Shown here one piece after another: positions 44,375 to 53,619 of a stretch of DNA of 64,000 nt (its first letter is position 1; the number at the start of each line of letters is the position of its first letter). Below the pieces are notes generated by a model. It saw only the letters and a program-made list of their open reading frames with translations. It searched no databases and was not told where the DNA came from. The DNA comes from an uncultured Clostridia bacterium (GTDB lineage: Bacteria > Bacillota > Clostridia > Oscillospirales > Oscillospiraceae). The DNA is taken from assembly GCA_937858235.1 (NCBI GenBank), contig CALLZZ010000575.1, forward strand, positions 1 to 64,000, given 5' to 3'. A program made the translations under genes and the position numbers.

Positions 44375-44728
44375 ATGCCTACAACACCAGCCATTCCCAA
44401 ATATGATGTGAAAATTCACTCCATCCGCCCAGAGGGAAGTTGCAAGGCCACCGCTTCGGTCAATGTTTACGGCGATTTTGCCGTGCGGGGCATCAAGGTC
44501 ATGGAGGGCTCCAAGGGGCTGTTTGTTTCCATGCCCAGCTACAAAGCCGGAAACGGTGAGTACAAGGATATCTGCTTCCCCTGCACCAAGGAGGCCAAGG
44601 CGGAATTTGACAAGACGGTCATGGATGCCTATCAGCAGGCTCTGACCCAGGGGCGGGCCGCCTCACAGAAACAGGAATCCCCCGAACCCCGGCAGGAGCA
44701 AAGCCAGCCTGCTATGGGCGGGATGTAG
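44375..44728 (+). CDS. SpoVG family protein
   Basis: A 117-residue protein. IHSIRPEGSCKATASVNVYG and DFAVRGIKVMEGSKGLFVSM are the SpoVG signature, followed by PSYKAGNGEYKDICFPCTKE. SpoVG proteins bind RNA/DNA and regulate development or surface genes. The C-terminal tail (residues about 95-117) is Gln/Pro-rich. It lies 10 nt before the SLH gene, so it may regulate or co-express with it. Confidence 0.85.
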   Translation: MPTTPAIPKYDVKIHSIRPEGSCKATASVNVYGDFAVRGIKVMEGSKGLFVSMPSYKAGNGEYKDICFPCTKEAKAEFDKTVMDAYQQALTQGRAASQKQESPEPRQEQSQPAMGGM

Positions 44729-44738
44729 GAGGTAACCT

Positions 44739-47700
44739 ATGAATAGGAAAATGAAAAGGCCGCTGGGCATTCTCCTCTTGGTCTGCTTGTTGGTTTCTCT
44801 GATTGCGGGAAGTGCCTATGCGGTGAACCGATATTTTGAGGATGCCAAAGGCCATTGGGCAGAGGAAGCCATTCAGATCCTTGCGAATAAGGGTATCATC
44901 TGCGGCTATCCCGATGGTCTGGTACACCCCGATGCCATCATTACCAGAGGCGAGTTTGCTGCCCTGATTGCCAGAACCATGGAACTGCCGGAACCAAATG
45001 TAAGCGAAGTCACCATTTCCTTTACCGACATTGCCGGCCACTGGTCGGCGCAGCAAGTAGAGGCGCTCATCATTGCGGGAGTCATTCAAAAGGATGATTT
45101 CGGCATGAAGTTCCAGCCGGACAAACCCATCACCCGCATGGAGATGATTCGCATGCTGGTAAGGGCTATCGGCAAGGGAGAACATGACCCATCATGCCCT
45201 TGCGTTACCGGGTTTTCTGATGACGACGGGCTCAGTGATGGGGATAAAGCCAGCATCTGCACCGGTAAAAAGTACGACATTGTGAACGGCTACCCCGATG
45301 GTACGGTAAAGCCGGATGGAGAAGCCACCCGTGCAGAAGCCTTTGAGATGTTGGTAGATGCGGATAAGGCAAAGGAGCAAATCAAAAAAGAAGAACCAGC
45401 GAAGCCGCCCGTAACACCCAAGCCGGAGGATAAACCTTCCAGTAGCGGAGGGGGCTCTTCCTATGTCCCCGCCCCGCAGTTCAATTTTACCCTGCCCAAA
45501 ACCGCCTATGTTGCCGATGAAATTGAGATCAAGCCGGAAAGCCGCTATGTGAGCGGCATGACATGGACAATTCTCAAAAATGGGCTGCCCGCCGAGCTTT
45601 CCGAACTGACAGAGGGTGAGCTGACCTCTACTGGCGGCAAGGTAAAATTCACGCAGACAGGCAGCATCACTCTCATTGCCACGGCAAAAAACAGCCGGGG
45701 TGCTACGGTGACCCATGAGCAGATAATCAGCATCTACCCGGTGGTTACGTCCTCTTTCACGCTACCGGAAACCGCCCATACCGACACGGCTGTGGCGGTG
45801 GAGCTTTCCACTGAAAACCCTGGCCTCAATTCGGTGGTGTGGTCCCTTCAAAAAGGCGGGGCTGCCGCAGATATTGACAAAGCCCTAACCGGAGAATTGG
45901 ATTCGACTGGCGGCACGGTGCTGTTTAAGGAAAAGGGCAGCTACACGCTGACCGCTTCCATCACAGACGAGCTGGGCAAAGCCATCATTGCCGAAAACGG
46001 TATCACCATCTATCCTGTGGCAGAGGTAAAGCTCACCCTGCCGTCAGTTACCCATACCGATAAAACCATCACTCTACAAACAGAAACAAAAGAAACAGAT
46101 GGTCTCACGCTGGACTACACCCTGACCCGAAACGGTGAACCCGCCGAAATCGGCACATGGATCGAAGGGAATCCCAACCAGGGCAGCATTCGGTTTAAGG
46201 AAAAAGGCGTGTATGCTCTGACTGCTTCCGTTACCGATGCAACCGGCAGAGTGTTTGCCAATACCACGGACATCGCCGTCTACCCGGTAGGCTCGGCAGG
46301 ATTCTATTTGCCCGAAATCTTTCATACCGACAAAACCGTTCATGTGGAAGCCATATTTTCTGAAATCGGAAGCCATACCGCCAAGTGGTCACTGCTGCGT
46401 GACGGCAAGGAGGTATCCTTGACCGATGTGGCGGAGGGAACGCTGGGCAACAGTGGTGGTGAGCTGAAGTTTAACTCCAAGGGCAGCTATGTCCTGAATG
46501 CGGAGTTTACCGATGATGGCGGCAGAAGCTACAGCTATCATCAGGGCTTCAAGGTTTATCCCGTGCCTGCTGTAAGCTATAGCCTGCCAAAGTACGCTCA
46601 TACCGACACCGACATCACGGTCCGAGCTGAAAGCGCCGATCTGGACGGTCTCACCATCGAATGGCTGGTGGATAACACCTACGGCTTTCAGGACTGGCCG
46701 ACCTATATCAGTGGACAACTCACAAATGACGGCGGCACCATCCGCTATAAAAGAGCCGGTATCTATGAATTGGTAGCAAGAGTCACCGATGAAACAAGCC
46801 GTATCTTTTTATACGAAAGCATGGACAGGTGCGAGGTGCTTCCCGTGCTGAACATCGGCTTTGAGCTTCCCGCCTTTGCCTACACCGATACCGCCATCGA
46901 TCTCAGAACCCATGGCAACAATAATGTTCTGCCGGTGGAGTGGTCCGTTAGCAAGGACGGCAGGAGCATTACACTCATTGAGGCATTCAGTGGAAGCCTC
47001 ACCCCTCAGGGCGGCAAAATCACCTTTAAGGGTGACGGCGAGTATGTCCTCACCGCAGCCATGACCGATTACCTGAATCGCAGCTACTCCTACAGCGAAA
47101 GCATCCGCATCCTGCCGGTGGTGCAGTATGCATTCACCATGCCGCAGACTGTTCACTATGGTGCGCAGTTTGATGTTGCCGCAAAGGATGTTCAGCACAT
47201 CGAAAGCTATACAGTAGTCTGGACGCTGCAAAAGGACGGCAATACCTCACCGTATCAGGGCACTCTGGGCAATGACGGCGGCAGGATTGCTATCCGTGAC
47301 ACCGGCGACTTTACCCTGACCGCCTCCGTTACTGACAGTGCAGGGCGTGTAACCTCCCATTCGGAAAGCATCACGGTAACCAACACTGCGCCAAATGCAC
47401 CTGTGGTAACGGCGGTTCCCACCCGTACAGCAAAGGATGGCAAGTTCCTTGTAAACATCACCGCCAGTGCTGACGATCCCGATGGGGATGCGGTGACCTT
47501 GGAGTATGAGGATACCACGGCCGACAGCTACTATGTGCCGGGCAGCCACACCATCCGCGTCAGGGCAAAGGATATCGCCGGGGCTTATTCACCGTGGACC
47601 GAGAAATCCTTCACCGTGACCAATGCCGCCCCCACCGTTACCCTGACAGCCGAACCGACCCGCACGGTCAAGGACGGCAAATTCCTTGTTAACATCAACG

Positions 47701-48671
47701 CCCAGGCGTCCGATGCGGACGGCGACGCAACCACGCTGGAATGGGAAAACAAGGCGTCAGACAACTACTATGCCCCAGGCACCCATACCGTCCGTGTCCG
47801 TGCAAAAGACATTGCCGGAGCTTATTCCCCTTGGGCAGAAAAGACCTTTACCATCACCAGTTCCGCACCGACTGTAACCCTGACCGCAACCCCCACTCGA
47901 ACAGCGAATAACGGTAAATTCCTTGTCAACATCAGCGCCGTGGCATCCGATGCGGACGGCGACGCAACCACGCTGGAATGGGAAAATAAGGCGTCAGATA
48001 ACTACTATGCCGTTGGTACCCATACCATCCGTGTCCGTGCCAAGGATGCAACAGGGCTGTATTCGGAGTGGATATCAAGGACATTTACAATCACAAACTC
48101 CGCGCCGACTGCGCCGGTCATCACCAGGACGCCAAGCGGCAACAGCGTACTGCCGGGAACGCCGGTCACCATCAAGGCAACCAGCTCCGATCCCGATGGC
48201 GATTCTGTCACCCTCGTTTGGGAAGGCAGAAATGCCGAAACGCAGACCTACCCGCTGGGCAGGAATGTGGTGCGTGTCAAAGCGGTGGATTCTGCAGGAG
48301 CTGAATCTCCCTGGTCTGCCATCGTGTTCTTTGTGGCTGACTCAAACGGCAGCGGCGGCATGACCCTCACCGGCCCCGATTCAGTGATTCTGGAAAACGG
48401 CCTTGAAGGTGCCACCATCACGGAGTATACCTTCACCGTTCCGCCTGTCAGCGGTCACAGCGGCTCTGACTTTGGCAGAGTGCGCGGATATAACAGGATT
48501 ACCGGCCAGTGGGATCAGCTTGATTACGGCACAACCACAAACGGTATCACTTTCAGCCGTACCCTCGGCGCAGGCGTGTATACCAGGCTGGAGTTTTATT
48601 ATTATACGAACCACTCGTGCATGTACAACAAGTCCAATATCACCTACTCGGTGACTTATCACTTTGAATAA
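44739..48671 (+). CDS. Giant SLH surface protein with PKD-like repeats
   Basis: A 1310-residue exported protein. A signal peptide is followed by three SLH repeats (residues about 30-215: DAKGHWAEEAIQILANKGII, DIAGHWSAQQVEALIIAGVI) that bind the cell wall, and a Pro-rich linker (KPPVTPKPEDKPSSSGGG). Next come seven ~90-residue Ig/PKD-like repeats with the recurring start (F/L)TLP..AHTDT and end GSYTLTASITD..(I)YPV (nt about 45478-47373). Then four ~79-residue PKD-type repeats have Asp-rich loops (DADGDATTLEW) and VRAKDIAGAYSPW (nt about 47380-48335). A C-terminal beta domain ends in Tyr/Asn-rich sequence. Likely an extended adhesin made by the ICE to hold recipient cells; that role is inferred. 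Confidence 0.87.
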   Translation: MNRKMKRPLGILLLVCLLVSLIAGSAYAVNRYFEDAKGHWAEEAIQILANKGIICGYPDGLVHPDAIITRGEFAALIARTMELPEPNVSEVTISFTDIAGHWSAQQVEALIIAGVIQKDDFGMKFQPDKPITRMEMIRMLVRAIGKGEHDPSCPCVTGFSDDDGLSDGDKASICTGKKYDIVNGYPDGTVKPDGEATRAEAFEMLVDADKAKEQIKKEEPAKPPVTPKPEDKPSSSGGGSSYVPAPQFNFTLPKTAYVADEIEIKPESRYVSGMTWTILKNGLPAELSELTEGELTSTGGKVKFTQTGSITLIATAKNSRGATVTHEQIISIYPVVTSSFTLPETAHTDTAVAVELSTENPGLNSVVWSLQKGGAAADIDKALTGELDSTGGTVLFKEKGSYTLTASITDELGKAIIAENGITIYPVAEVKLTLPSVTHTDKTITLQTETKETDGLTLDYTLTRNGEPAEIGTWIEGNPNQGSIRFKEKGVYALTASVTDATGRVFANTTDIAVYPVGSAGFYLPEIFHTDKTVHVEAIFSEIGSHTAKWSLLRDGKEVSLTDVAEGTLGNSGGELKFNSKGSYVLNAEFTDDGGRSYSYHQGFKVYPVPAVSYSLPKYAHTDTDITVRAESADLDGLTIEWLVDNTYGFQDWPTYISGQLTNDGGTIRYKRAGIYELVARVTDETSRIFLYESMDRCEVLPVLNIGFELPAFAYTDTAIDLRTHGNNNVLPVEWSVSKDGRSITLIEAFSGSLTPQGGKITFKGDGEYVLTAAMTDYLNRSYSYSESIRILPVVQYAFTMPQTVHYGAQFDVAAKDVQHIESYTVVWTLQKDGNTSPYQGTLGNDGGRIAIRDTGDFTLTASVTDSAGRVTSHSESITVTNTAPNAPVVTAVPTRTAKDGKFLVNITASADDPDGDAVTLEYEDTTADSYYVPGSHTIRVRAKDIAGAYSPWTEKSFTVTNAAPTVTLTAEPTRTVKDGKFLVNINAQASDADGDATTLEWENKASDNYYAPGTHTVRVRAKDIAGAYSPWAEKTFTITSSAPTVTLTATPTRTANNGKFLVNISAVASDADGDATTLEWENKASDNYYAVGTHTIRVRAKDATGLYSEWISRTFTITNSAPTAPVITRTPSGNSVLPGTPVTIKATSSDPDGDSVTLVWEGRNAETQTYPLGRNVVRVKAVDSAGAESPWSAIVFFVADSNGSGGMTLTGPDSVILENGLEGATITEYTFTVPPVSGHSGSDFGRVRGYNRITGQWDQLDYGTTTNGITFSRTLGAGVYTRLEFYYYTNHSCMYNKSNITYSVTYHFE
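47380..48335 (+). repeat. Tandem PKD-type repeats inside the SLH gene
   Basis: Four in-frame units of about 237 bp; units 2 and 3 share long identical stretches (for example TCCGATGCGGACGGCGACGC at 47709 and 47947), pointing to recent duplication. Number of copies may vary between isolates. Confidence 0.8.
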
Positions 48672-48683
48672 GGAGGAAAATCC

Positions 48684-48914
48684 ATGAAACATCTGTTTTG
48701 CAAGCTGAAGAACAAGGTTGCCACGGCCACTGTCAGAACCCGACGAGTCCTTTCCGGTAACCGCGGGGAGGGCTACATTGACACAGCCATCAAAATCCTG
48801 CTGGCGGTTGTCCTTGGCGCCCTGCTCCTTGCGGGACTCTATGCCCTGTTTGGGGAAACAGTGCTGCCGACCCTAACCCAGCGGATCAAGGAAATGTTCA
48901 ACTATGGAGGCTAA
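48684..48914 (+). CDS. Pilin-like small membrane protein, copy 2
   Basis: A 76-residue near-copy of the 44081 gene: leader MKHLFCKLKNKVATATVRTR, then RGEGYID, the same hydrophobic helix and TQRIKEMFNYGG. The leaders differ but the last 51 residues match except for one (Q for E), and the DNA identity continues past the stop into AATGGCATC. Its last codons overlap the start of the prepilin peptidase gene by 11 nt. Likely a second pilin subunit or pilin variant of the Tad-like pilus. Confidence 0.72.
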   Translation: MKHLFCKLKNKVATATVRTRRVLSGNRGEGYIDTAIKILLAVVLGALLLAGLYALFGETVLPTLTQRIKEMFNYGG

Positions 48915-49356
48915 TGGCATCGCACAGGCGGTGCTTTTTTCTTGTCTGCTTATGGCGGCTTCTGTGTGGGATCTCCGTAAACGGATCATCCCGGACAGCA
49001 TCTGCATCCTGATTGCACTGACGGGGCTGATTGATTTCAGCCCCGTCAAGTTTTTGGGCATTCTTGCGGCACTGCCGCTTTTGATTGCTGCCCTATACAA
49101 GCCAGACGGCGTCGGAGGCGGGGATATCAAGCTCACTGCCGCCGCAGGCATTGTTTTGGGATTTTGGGGATGCACGGCAGGGCTGATACTCGGCCTGACC
49201 GCATCCCTCTTTTTTTACCTCTTAAACCAAACCATCAGAAGGCTCCGAAAACTGGAGCCGCAGAAAGCGGCACAGGCATCCCTGCCCATGGCGCCGTTTT
49301 TATCCCTCGGCTTTCTTGCCGCAACCATTATGAAAATTGGAGGAAACATCCTATGA
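48904..49356 (+). CDS. tadV: TadV/CpaA-like prepilin peptidase
   Basis: A 150-residue membrane protein with about five helices. The two aspartyl-protease motifs of A24 peptidases are present: VWDLRKRIIPD near residue 20 and GGGDIKL near 72. The N-terminal methylation domain of larger PilD enzymes is absent, as in TadV. It is expected to cut the GEGYID-type leaders of the neighbouring pilin-like proteins at the membrane. Its start codon lies inside the 3' end of the pilin copy 2 gene. Confidence 0.85.
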   Translation: MEANGIAQAVLFSCLLMAASVWDLRKRIIPDSICILIALTGLIDFSPVKFLGILAALPLLIAALYKPDGVGGGDIKLTAAAGIVLGFWGCTAGLILGLTASLFFYLLNQTIRRLRKLEPQKAAQASLPMAPFLSLGFLAATIMKIGGNIL

Positions 49357-49484
49357 AAAGAATCCATATCAGCAGAAAAAAGACCATTCTCATCGCCGGT
49401 ATCGCCGCCGTTTCATTGATGGCCGCTGCCTTTATTCCCAAGACAGTCAGGGCACACAGCCGCAGGAAATACGCTTCCGTTTAA
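49353..49484 (+). CDS. 43-residue basic membrane peptide
   Basis: Starts at ATG 49353 (MKRIHISRKKTILIAGIAAV), overlapping the peptidase stop by 4 nt, with GGAGGAAACATCC upstream. One hydrophobic segment with basic flanks; ends KTVRAHSRRKYASV. Looks like a real coupled small gene of the pilus operon, perhaps a scaffold or leader peptide; no family known. Confidence 0.6.
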   Translation: MKRIHISRKKTILIAGIAAVSLMAAAFIPKTVRAHSRRKYASV

Positions 49485-49517
49485 GCAACATCAAATGAAT
49501 TCAAGGAGGAAAACCCT

Positions 49518-50342
49518 ATGAGCCTTTTCAAAAATCGCACGGTTGTCGGCGTGATCTGCATCCTTTTGTCCCTGCTCATCTGCTTCGGCGTGACGCCGCT
49601 GTTCAATAAATCCGTCAGCCAGAAAACCGAGATTGTTCGCGTGACCAAGGAGATCAAGGCAGGCGATGAAATCACCAAGGATATGGTCCAAACCGTGGAG
49701 GTGGGCAGTTTCGGGCTGCCCGAAAATGTCATCCGCCAGAGCGGAACGGTCATCGGCAAATATGCCAAAGCCGACCTCTCCATCGGTGACTATATCTTAA
49801 ATACCAAGCTCTCCGACACACCGGCCGTGGAAAACACCTACCTTTATAATCTGGACGGCACCAAGCAGGCCATGTCGGTGACCATCAAGAGCTTTGCAAA
49901 CGGTCTGTCCGGCAAACTTCAGAGCGGCGACATCGTGTCGATCATTGCCGCCGACTACAAAAAACAAGGCGCCACCGTCATCCCCGCCGAGCTGAAATAT
50001 GTGGAGGTCATCAGCGTGACCGCATCCTCCGGCTGTGACGCCAATACCGGGGAGGCTACCGCTGGGGATGACGAGCGTGAGCTGCCCTCCACCGTAACCC
50101 TGCTGGTTTCCCCCGAACAGAGCAAGATATTGGCGGAGCTGGAGTCTGACGGCAAGCTCCATCTGTCCCTCGTTTATCGTGGAACCCCTGCCAATGCCGC
50201 AAAGTTTATAACAGCGCAGGATAAGGTCATCACCGCGCTATATCCCACAGCGCAGCCGGAGGAAAGCTCTTCTGAACCTGAATCTCAAGGATCGGAGGAA
50301 AGCACAGCATCCGAAACACCTGGGGAAAGCGGGGTGCAGTAA
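49518..50342 (+). CDS. cpaB: CpaB/RcpC-like pilus assembly protein
   Basis: A 274-residue protein with an N-terminal membrane anchor (residues about 8-28) and a SAF domain (IVRVTKEIKAGDEITKDMVQ, near 38-57, and SIGDYILNTKLSD). The CpaB/RcpC C-terminal region follows (VTIKSFANGLSGKLQSGDIV, STVTLLVSPEQSKILAELES). An acidic/Ser tail ends the protein. CpaB supports Flp pilus extrusion. The stop overlaps the next start by 1 nt. Confidence 0.85.
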   Translation: MSLFKNRTVVGVICILLSLLICFGVTPLFNKSVSQKTEIVRVTKEIKAGDEITKDMVQTVEVGSFGLPENVIRQSGTVIGKYAKADLSIGDYILNTKLSDTPAVENTYLYNLDGTKQAMSVTIKSFANGLSGKLQSGDIVSIIAADYKKQGATVIPAELKYVEVISVTASSGCDANTGEATAGDDERELPSTVTLLVSPEQSKILAELESDGKLHLSLVYRGTPANAAKFITAQDKVITALYPTAQPEESSSEPESQGSEESTASETPGESGVQ

Positions 50343-51157
50343 TGCTGAACTTCAAGAAAAAGAGCATTTTCACCCGCCAGCCTGCGGGAGACAATGCCCA
50401 GCCGGAGCAGGAACCCCAAAGCGGCATCCTTGCCGTTTGGGGTTCTCCGGGCAGCGGCAAGACGATTACGGCCGTAAAGATTGCAAAGCATCTTGCCGAC
50501 AGAAAGAAAAATGTGGTGCTTCTCTTGTGCGATATGACCGCACCCATGCTGCCCTGCATCTGTCCGTCTTCGGAGCTTGACGGTGAACATTCGCTGGGCA
50601 GTATTCTTGCCGCCACCCATGTGACGGAAGCCCTCATTAAGCATAATCTGGTGACGCTGAAGAAGAACAGCTTTCTCACCATCCTCGGCATGAAAAAGGG
50701 CGAGAACGAGTATACCTACCCGCCCTATGAGCAGATACAGGTACAGGAGCTGATGGATGGGCTGCGAAAAATCGCCCCCTTCGTGGTAGTGGACTGTGGC
50801 AGCTATATCGCCAACGACATCCTCTCCGCTGTGGCGCTCATGGAGGCTGACAGCGTTTTACGTCTTGCGTGTGCAGATCTTAAATCGGTGAGCTATCTAT
50901 CCAGTCAGCTACCTCTGCTTCGGGATTCCAAGTGGGATGCGGATAAGCAGTACAAGGTTGCCAGCAACGTAAAGCCCCATCAGGTCGGGGAACAGATCGG
51001 GCAGGCGCTGGGTTCGGTGGCCTTTACCTTGACCCATTCACAGGAGCTGGAGGAACAGTATCTGGCAGGGAATCTGCTTGCGGATTTGTCCCTCAAGGAT
51101 AGCCGCTTGTTCCGCAGGGAAATTGAAAAAATTGCAAAGGAGGTGTTTGGATGTTAG
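50342..51157 (+). CDS. tadZ: TadZ/CpaE-like P-loop ATPase
   Basis: A 271-residue protein of the MinD/ParA superfamily with Walker A GSPGSGKT near residue 37, a deviation from the usual KGGVGKT. The Walker B-type strand FVVVDCG is near 142. In Tad systems this protein places the assembly machine in the cell. Overlaps the TadA-like gene by 7 nt. Gene order CpaB-TadZ-TadA-TadB-TadC is the canonical one. Confidence 0.82.
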   Translation: MLNFKKKSIFTRQPAGDNAQPEQEPQSGILAVWGSPGSGKTITAVKIAKHLADRKKNVVLLLCDMTAPMLPCICPSSELDGEHSLGSILAATHVTEALIKHNLVTLKKNSFLTILGMKKGENEYTYPPYEQIQVQELMDGLRKIAPFVVVDCGSYIANDILSAVALMEADSVLRLACADLKSVSYLSSQLPLLRDSKWDADKQYKVASNVKPHQVGEQIGQALGSVAFTLTHSQELEEQYLAGNLLADLSLKDSRLFRREIEKIAKEVFGC

Positions 51158-52683
51158 ACAAAAAGAGAAGTATTTTCTCATTTTTCAGACGGAAAAATAC
51201 GCCGCGGGCTGAACAGGAACAGAAAAAACCAGAACAGAACCAGCCGACCATACCACCGGCGGCAGCTCCCGCTTTGAGCAATACCATGGAGCAAGAGTCT
51301 TCGGTGAATCGCCCGGTGGATTTTACAGGGGCAAACCGCGCCCATAGGCTATTCTTCACACCAGAAGCCGAGGGCAAGGATTTCTCCTCGGTTCTTGCCG
51401 ATGTGCAGGGGTATATCTCCGAGCATTACAGCACACTTCTCACCGCAGGCGGCGAAAATGCTAAATCACATCTCAAACGCTACATCACAAAGTATGTCCA
51501 GGACCATCGCATCTCGGTAAACGGTATGAGCGGTGAAAAGCTCACTGATGCCCTTTACACTGAAATGGCGGAGTTCGGGTTTCTGACTAAATACATTTTT
51601 GGCACCGGCATTGAGGAAATCGACATCAACTCGTGGCGGGATATTGAGGTGCAATATTCGGACGGCCGCACGGTCAAGCTGAATGAACGCTTTGAAAGCC
51701 CCCAGCACGCCGTCAATGTGATCCGCAGGATGCTTCATATCAGCGGCATGGTCTTAGACAACGCCAGCCCCATCGTGCTGGGGCATCTTTCTAAAAACAT
51801 CCGAATTGCCGTACTCAAAAGCCCCATTGTGGATGAGGATGTGGGCGTGGCGGCCTCCATCCGTATCGTCAACCCCCAGAGCATGAAAAAAGAGGACTTT
51901 GTCAAAAGCGGTACGGCGACTGACCCCATGCTGGATTTTTTGTCACTCTGCATCCGCTACGGCATATCTGTTTGTGTGGCCGGAGCCACCAGCTCCGGGA
52001 AAACCACCGTGGCAGGCTGGGTGCTGACTACTGTCCCGGATAACAAGAGAATCTACACCATCGAAAACGGCTCCCGTGAGCTGGCTCTCGTCAGAGAAAA
52101 GGATGGGAAGGTGGTCAATTCGGTCATTCATACCCTGACCCGCGACAGCGACAACGAGCGCCAGCGCATTGACCAGACCAACCTTTTAGACTATGCGCTC
52201 CGTTTTAATCCGGATATCATCGTGGTGGGCGAAATGCGCGGTGCGGAGGCCAACGCCGCTCAGGAAGCTGCCCGAACCGGTGTGGCGGTGCTGACCACCA
52301 TCCACTCCAACTCCTGTGAAGCAACCTACCGCCGCATGGTGTCCCTCTGCAAACGTGCGGTGGATATGTCCGATCAAACTCTTATGGACTATGTCACCGA
52401 AGCCTATCCCATCGTGGTGTTCTGCAAGCAATTGGAGAATAAACAACGCCGCATGATGGAAATTCAAGAATGCGAAATCCTCCCGGACGGCACAAGACGC
52501 TACCGTCCACTCTATCAGTATGTCATCACCGAAAACCGTATGGAGGACGGCAATTTTATTATTGAAGGACATCATGAGCAAGTCAACACTATATCGGATA
52601 GCCTTGCCAAGCGGCTGCTGGAAAACGGAATGCCCCAGGCGGTCATCGAGAGTTTGCGAGAAAAGGAGGCACAAAGCGTATGA
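51151..52683 (+). CDS. tadA: TadA/CpaF-like pilus assembly ATPase
   Basis: A 510-residue secretion ATPase. A variable N-terminal ~60 residues precede the CpaF core: GIEEIDINSWRDIEVQYSDG, then Walker A GATSSGKTT near residue 280, Asp/His boxes (ENGSRELALVREKDGK, HTLTRDS) and Walker B DIIVVGEMRGAEANAAQEAA near 356. This hexameric motor drives pilin polymerisation and, in CpaF-like systems, retraction. Overlaps the TadB start by 4 nt. Confidence 0.9.
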   Translation: MLDKKRSIFSFFRRKNTPRAEQEQKKPEQNQPTIPPAAAPALSNTMEQESSVNRPVDFTGANRAHRLFFTPEAEGKDFSSVLADVQGYISEHYSTLLTAGGENAKSHLKRYITKYVQDHRISVNGMSGEKLTDALYTEMAEFGFLTKYIFGTGIEEIDINSWRDIEVQYSDGRTVKLNERFESPQHAVNVIRRMLHISGMVLDNASPIVLGHLSKNIRIAVLKSPIVDEDVGVAASIRIVNPQSMKKEDFVKSGTATDPMLDFLSLCIRYGISVCVAGATSSGKTTVAGWVLTTVPDNKRIYTIENGSRELALVREKDGKVVNSVIHTLTRDSDNERQRIDQTNLLDYALRFNPDIIVVGEMRGAEANAAQEAARTGVAVLTTIHSNSCEATYRRMVSLCKRAVDMSDQTLMDYVTEAYPIVVFCKQLENKQRRMMEIQECEILPDGTRRYRPLYQYVITENRMEDGNFIIEGHHEQVNTISDSLAKRLLENGMPQAVIESLREKEAQSV

Positions 52684-53609
52684 CAACGATACTTTTAATC
52701 GCCTGCATCGGAATGATTGCAGGTTCTTTTATTTTGCTCGGCCTCACACCCATGGAGTTTACGACCGCCGTATTCGAGAGATTCACCGACAGACCACGCT
52801 CCCTCCGTGATGAGGTGGGTGAGTTCACCCGCAGGAAAAAGAAGTCCTATCTGCGCCGTGAAATTGCCGAGGTCAGGTCCATCCTCAAGGTCACCGGCAG
52901 GACGGCACGCTTTCCCATACTCTGCGCCTTGTCTTTGCTATGCTTTGCCGTGGGTGCATCCATCGCCATCATGCTCTCGAACTTTTTTCTTGTTCCTGTC
53001 ATGGCGGCGGGCTGTATGTTCCTGCCCTTCTGGTGGGTAAAGCTCACAGCCAGCCACTTCAAGCGGGATATTGCGGCGGAGCTTGAAACGGCGCTTAGTA
53101 TCATCACCACGTCCTACCTCAGAAATGAGGAAATCCTGACGGCGGTGGAGGAAAACATTCCATACCTGAACCCGCCTGTGCTGTCGGTGTTCAAGGGATT
53201 TGTGTCTCGCGTCAAGCTGGTTGACCCCGATGTGACGGCGGCACTATATGATGTGAAAGAGCGAATTGACAACGCCGTATATGCCGAATGGTGCGATGCC
53301 CTTATTGCCTGCCAGCACGACCGCAGCCTCAAGACCACCCTGACCCCCATCGTCAGCAAGCTGTCTGATATGCGGGTGGTCAACGGTGAACTGGAAAATA
53401 TGGTCTTTGAGCCGAGAAAGGAATTCATCATCATGCAGATTCTGGTGGTGGGGAATATCCCGCTCATGTATTTTTTGAACCCGGACTGGTACCATACGCT
53501 GATGCACACACCGCTGGGGCAGATTATCCTGACCATCTGCGCCGCCGTGATTTTCATTTCCACGGCGTTTGTCATCAAGCTCACCCAGCCCATTGAATAT
53601 CGAAGATAG
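52680..53609 (+). CDS. tadB: TadB-like pilus platform protein
   Basis: A 309-residue protein of the T2SS-F/TadB class with an N-terminal helix, a cytoplasmic helical domain (DIAAELETALSIITTSYLRN, VSRVKLVDPDVTAALYDVKE) and C-terminal helices (FIIMQILVVGNIPLMYFLNP). It forms the inner-membrane platform for the TadA motor, together with the TadC-like protein. The GSPII_F-type layout is clear, the exact residues less so. Confidence 0.82.
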   Translation: MTTILLIACIGMIAGSFILLGLTPMEFTTAVFERFTDRPRSLRDEVGEFTRRKKKSYLRREIAEVRSILKVTGRTARFPILCALSLLCFAVGASIAIMLSNFFLVPVMAAGCMFLPFWWVKLTASHFKRDIAAELETALSIITTSYLRNEEILTAVEENIPYLNPPVLSVFKGFVSRVKLVDPDVTAALYDVKERIDNAVYAEWCDALIACQHDRSLKTTLTPIVSKLSDMRVVNGELENMVFEPRKEFIIMQILVVGNIPLMYFLNPDWYHTLMHTPLGQIILTICAAVIFISTAFVIKLTQPIEYRR

Positions 53610-53619
53610 GAGGACACTC

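Noticed and set aside
47255..47549. Minus-strand frames within the SLH repeat region
   Set aside because: Reverse-strand shadows of the repeat-rich plus-strand gene, without ribosome sites.
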